Source of the DNA: Acetobacteraceae bacterium
GTDB taxonomy: Bacteria > Pseudomonadota > Alphaproteobacteria > Acetobacterales > Acetobacteraceae
NCBI GenBank assembly: GCA_947446625.1
Contig: CANFIE010000270.1
Coordinates: 1 to 5,745 of the forward strand
Reading direction: 5' to 3'
Length of the DNA stretch: 5,745 nucleotides
Both the position numbers and the translations under genes were made by a program. Of the stretch, positions 5,190-5,745 are shown piece by piece. Position 1 is the stretch's first letter, and every line of letters begins with the position of its first letter. The notes below the pieces were generated by a model that worked only from the letters and a program-made list of their open reading frames with translations, searched no databases and was not told the DNA's origin.

Positions 5190-5745
5190 GTGCTCGTTGA
5201 TCGAATCGAATCACGCTGGATCGACATTTTTGCTGATGTTTTCACCCGCTGCCGCGCAGAACAGGGCATGCCCGTTGCCCTGCTGGCCGAAAGCCAGTCC
5301 CGCGCGCTGAACCTGGAATTGGCCGAACTGGCGCTGCATCGGCTGGGCTGCCGGCCCTTCCGGCTGGTGCTGCCAAGCCCACGGCAGACAGCCCTCGTGC
5401 CGGTACGCTCCACCGGGGCCAGCCGGGCCCTGGCCGGGCACCCGGCCGCGCTGGCCGCGCTGGCCGCCTCGCCCCTGATCATCGACCTGACGTTGGAGGG
5501 GCTGCTGCACGCGCCCGAACTTCCGGGCATCCTCAAGGCCGGCAGCCGGGTGCTGATGGTGAGCAACGAGCACCCCGAGGCGCTGGAACGCCTGGCGCCG
5601 GACCCCGCCATGGAAGGCCGGGTGAAGGCGGCGGTGAAGTTGGCCCGCGCCGCCCGGGAAATGCGCGTGACCTCGGCCGCCGGGACCGACCTGGTGGTGA
5701 ACATGCAGGGCGCCGTGACCGCCGGGGTTTGGGGCTGGACCGACC
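5190..5745 (+). CDS. NicX-like 2,5-dihydroxypyridine 5,6-dioxygenase family protein, N-terminal half
   Basis: The plus strand is open from GTG at 5190 to the right edge (185 codons). The start is well fixed: AGGTGAGGA precedes it, with six bases between AGGA and GTG, and an in-frame TGA lies at 5178-5180. The protein resembles NicX/M29-like proteins along its length. HAPELPGILKAGSRVL (107-122) is followed by a PE-containing segment, RVKAA, an AR-rich helix and VTSAAGTDL (160-168). P. putida NicX, as I recall it, has matching HSPE, ILKTGTRIL and VRSKAGSDF segments. NicX is an iron-dependent enzyme that opens the ring of 2,5-dihydroxypyridine to N-formylmaleamate in nicotinate breakdown. The metal ligands of NicX lie in the C-terminal half, outside the window, so activity cannot be judged; a leucyl aminopeptidase (M29) annotation is the main alternative. 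Divergent from the marR gene. Full length is expected near 350 residues. Confidence 0.72.
   Translation, partial: MLVDRIESRWIDIFADVFTRCRAEQGMPVALLAESQSRALNLELAELALHRLGCRPFRLVLPSPRQTALVPVRSTGASRALAGHPAALAALAASPLIIDLTLEGLLHAPELPGILKAGSRVLMVSNEHPEALERLAPDPAMEGRVKAAVKLARAAREMRVTSAAGTDLVVNMQGAVTAGVWGWTD

Noticed and set aside
5081..5704. Minus-strand open frames opposite the NicX-like gene
   Set aside because: The plus strand has a strong ribosome site, an in-frame upstream stop that fixes the start, and NicX-like motifs; the opposite frames are Ser/Arg/Ala-rich with no domain.

Overview
The window is GC-rich, with strong G/C bias at third codon positions. It carries ten protein-coding genes (eight complete, one cut at each edge) and no rRNA, tRNA, CRISPR array or insertion sequence that I can recognise. 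Codon use, the RecX sequence style, and the mix of GlcG-like, SDR and VOC genes suggest an alphaproteobacterium. Rhodospirillales/Acetobacteraceae would be my guess, but that is inference only.

Layout. At the left edge is the N-terminal part of an AzlC-type amino-acid exporter (minus). It is divergent from a complete short-chain dehydrogenase (plus, 466-1278). A strong GC hairpin (1287-1310) separates the SDR from a convergent minus-strand run, which in transcription order is recX (3561-2980), VOC protein B (2987-2604), VOC protein A (2552-2190) and a metallo-beta-lactamase-fold hydrolase (2190-1318). recX/VOC-B overlap by 8 nt and VOC-A/MBL share one base (TGATG), so this looks like one transcription unit. 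Divergent from recX are a GlcG/HbpS-type (DUF336) protein (3636-4091) and a stand-alone Rieske [2Fe-2S] ferredoxin (4154-4462), with a GC hairpin followed by a pyrimidine tract between them. A 93-bp gap holding two overlapping, mutually exclusive hairpins separates the ferredoxin from a convergent MarR-family regulator (5023-4556). Across an AT-richer 166-bp region with several dyads, the regulator is divergent from a GTG-started gene that runs off the right edge. I recognise that gene as the N-terminal half of the 2,5-dihydroxypyridine 5,6-dioxygenase (NicX)/M29-like family.

How it may work together. A MarR regulator divergent from a NicX-like gene recalls nicotinate/pyridine catabolic loci, in which a MarR repressor (NicR) controls the nic genes. 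A Rieske ferredoxin next door would suit supply of electrons to a ring-hydroxylating oxygenase encoded elsewhere. The SDR, MBL hydrolase and two VOC proteins could serve downstream steps (alcohol oxidation, lactone or ester hydrolysis, ring-cleavage or isomerase chemistry). The sequence does not show that they do; only the MarR/NicX-like pairing is strong. The window is best read as accessory catabolic genes placed around an otherwise housekeeping recX.
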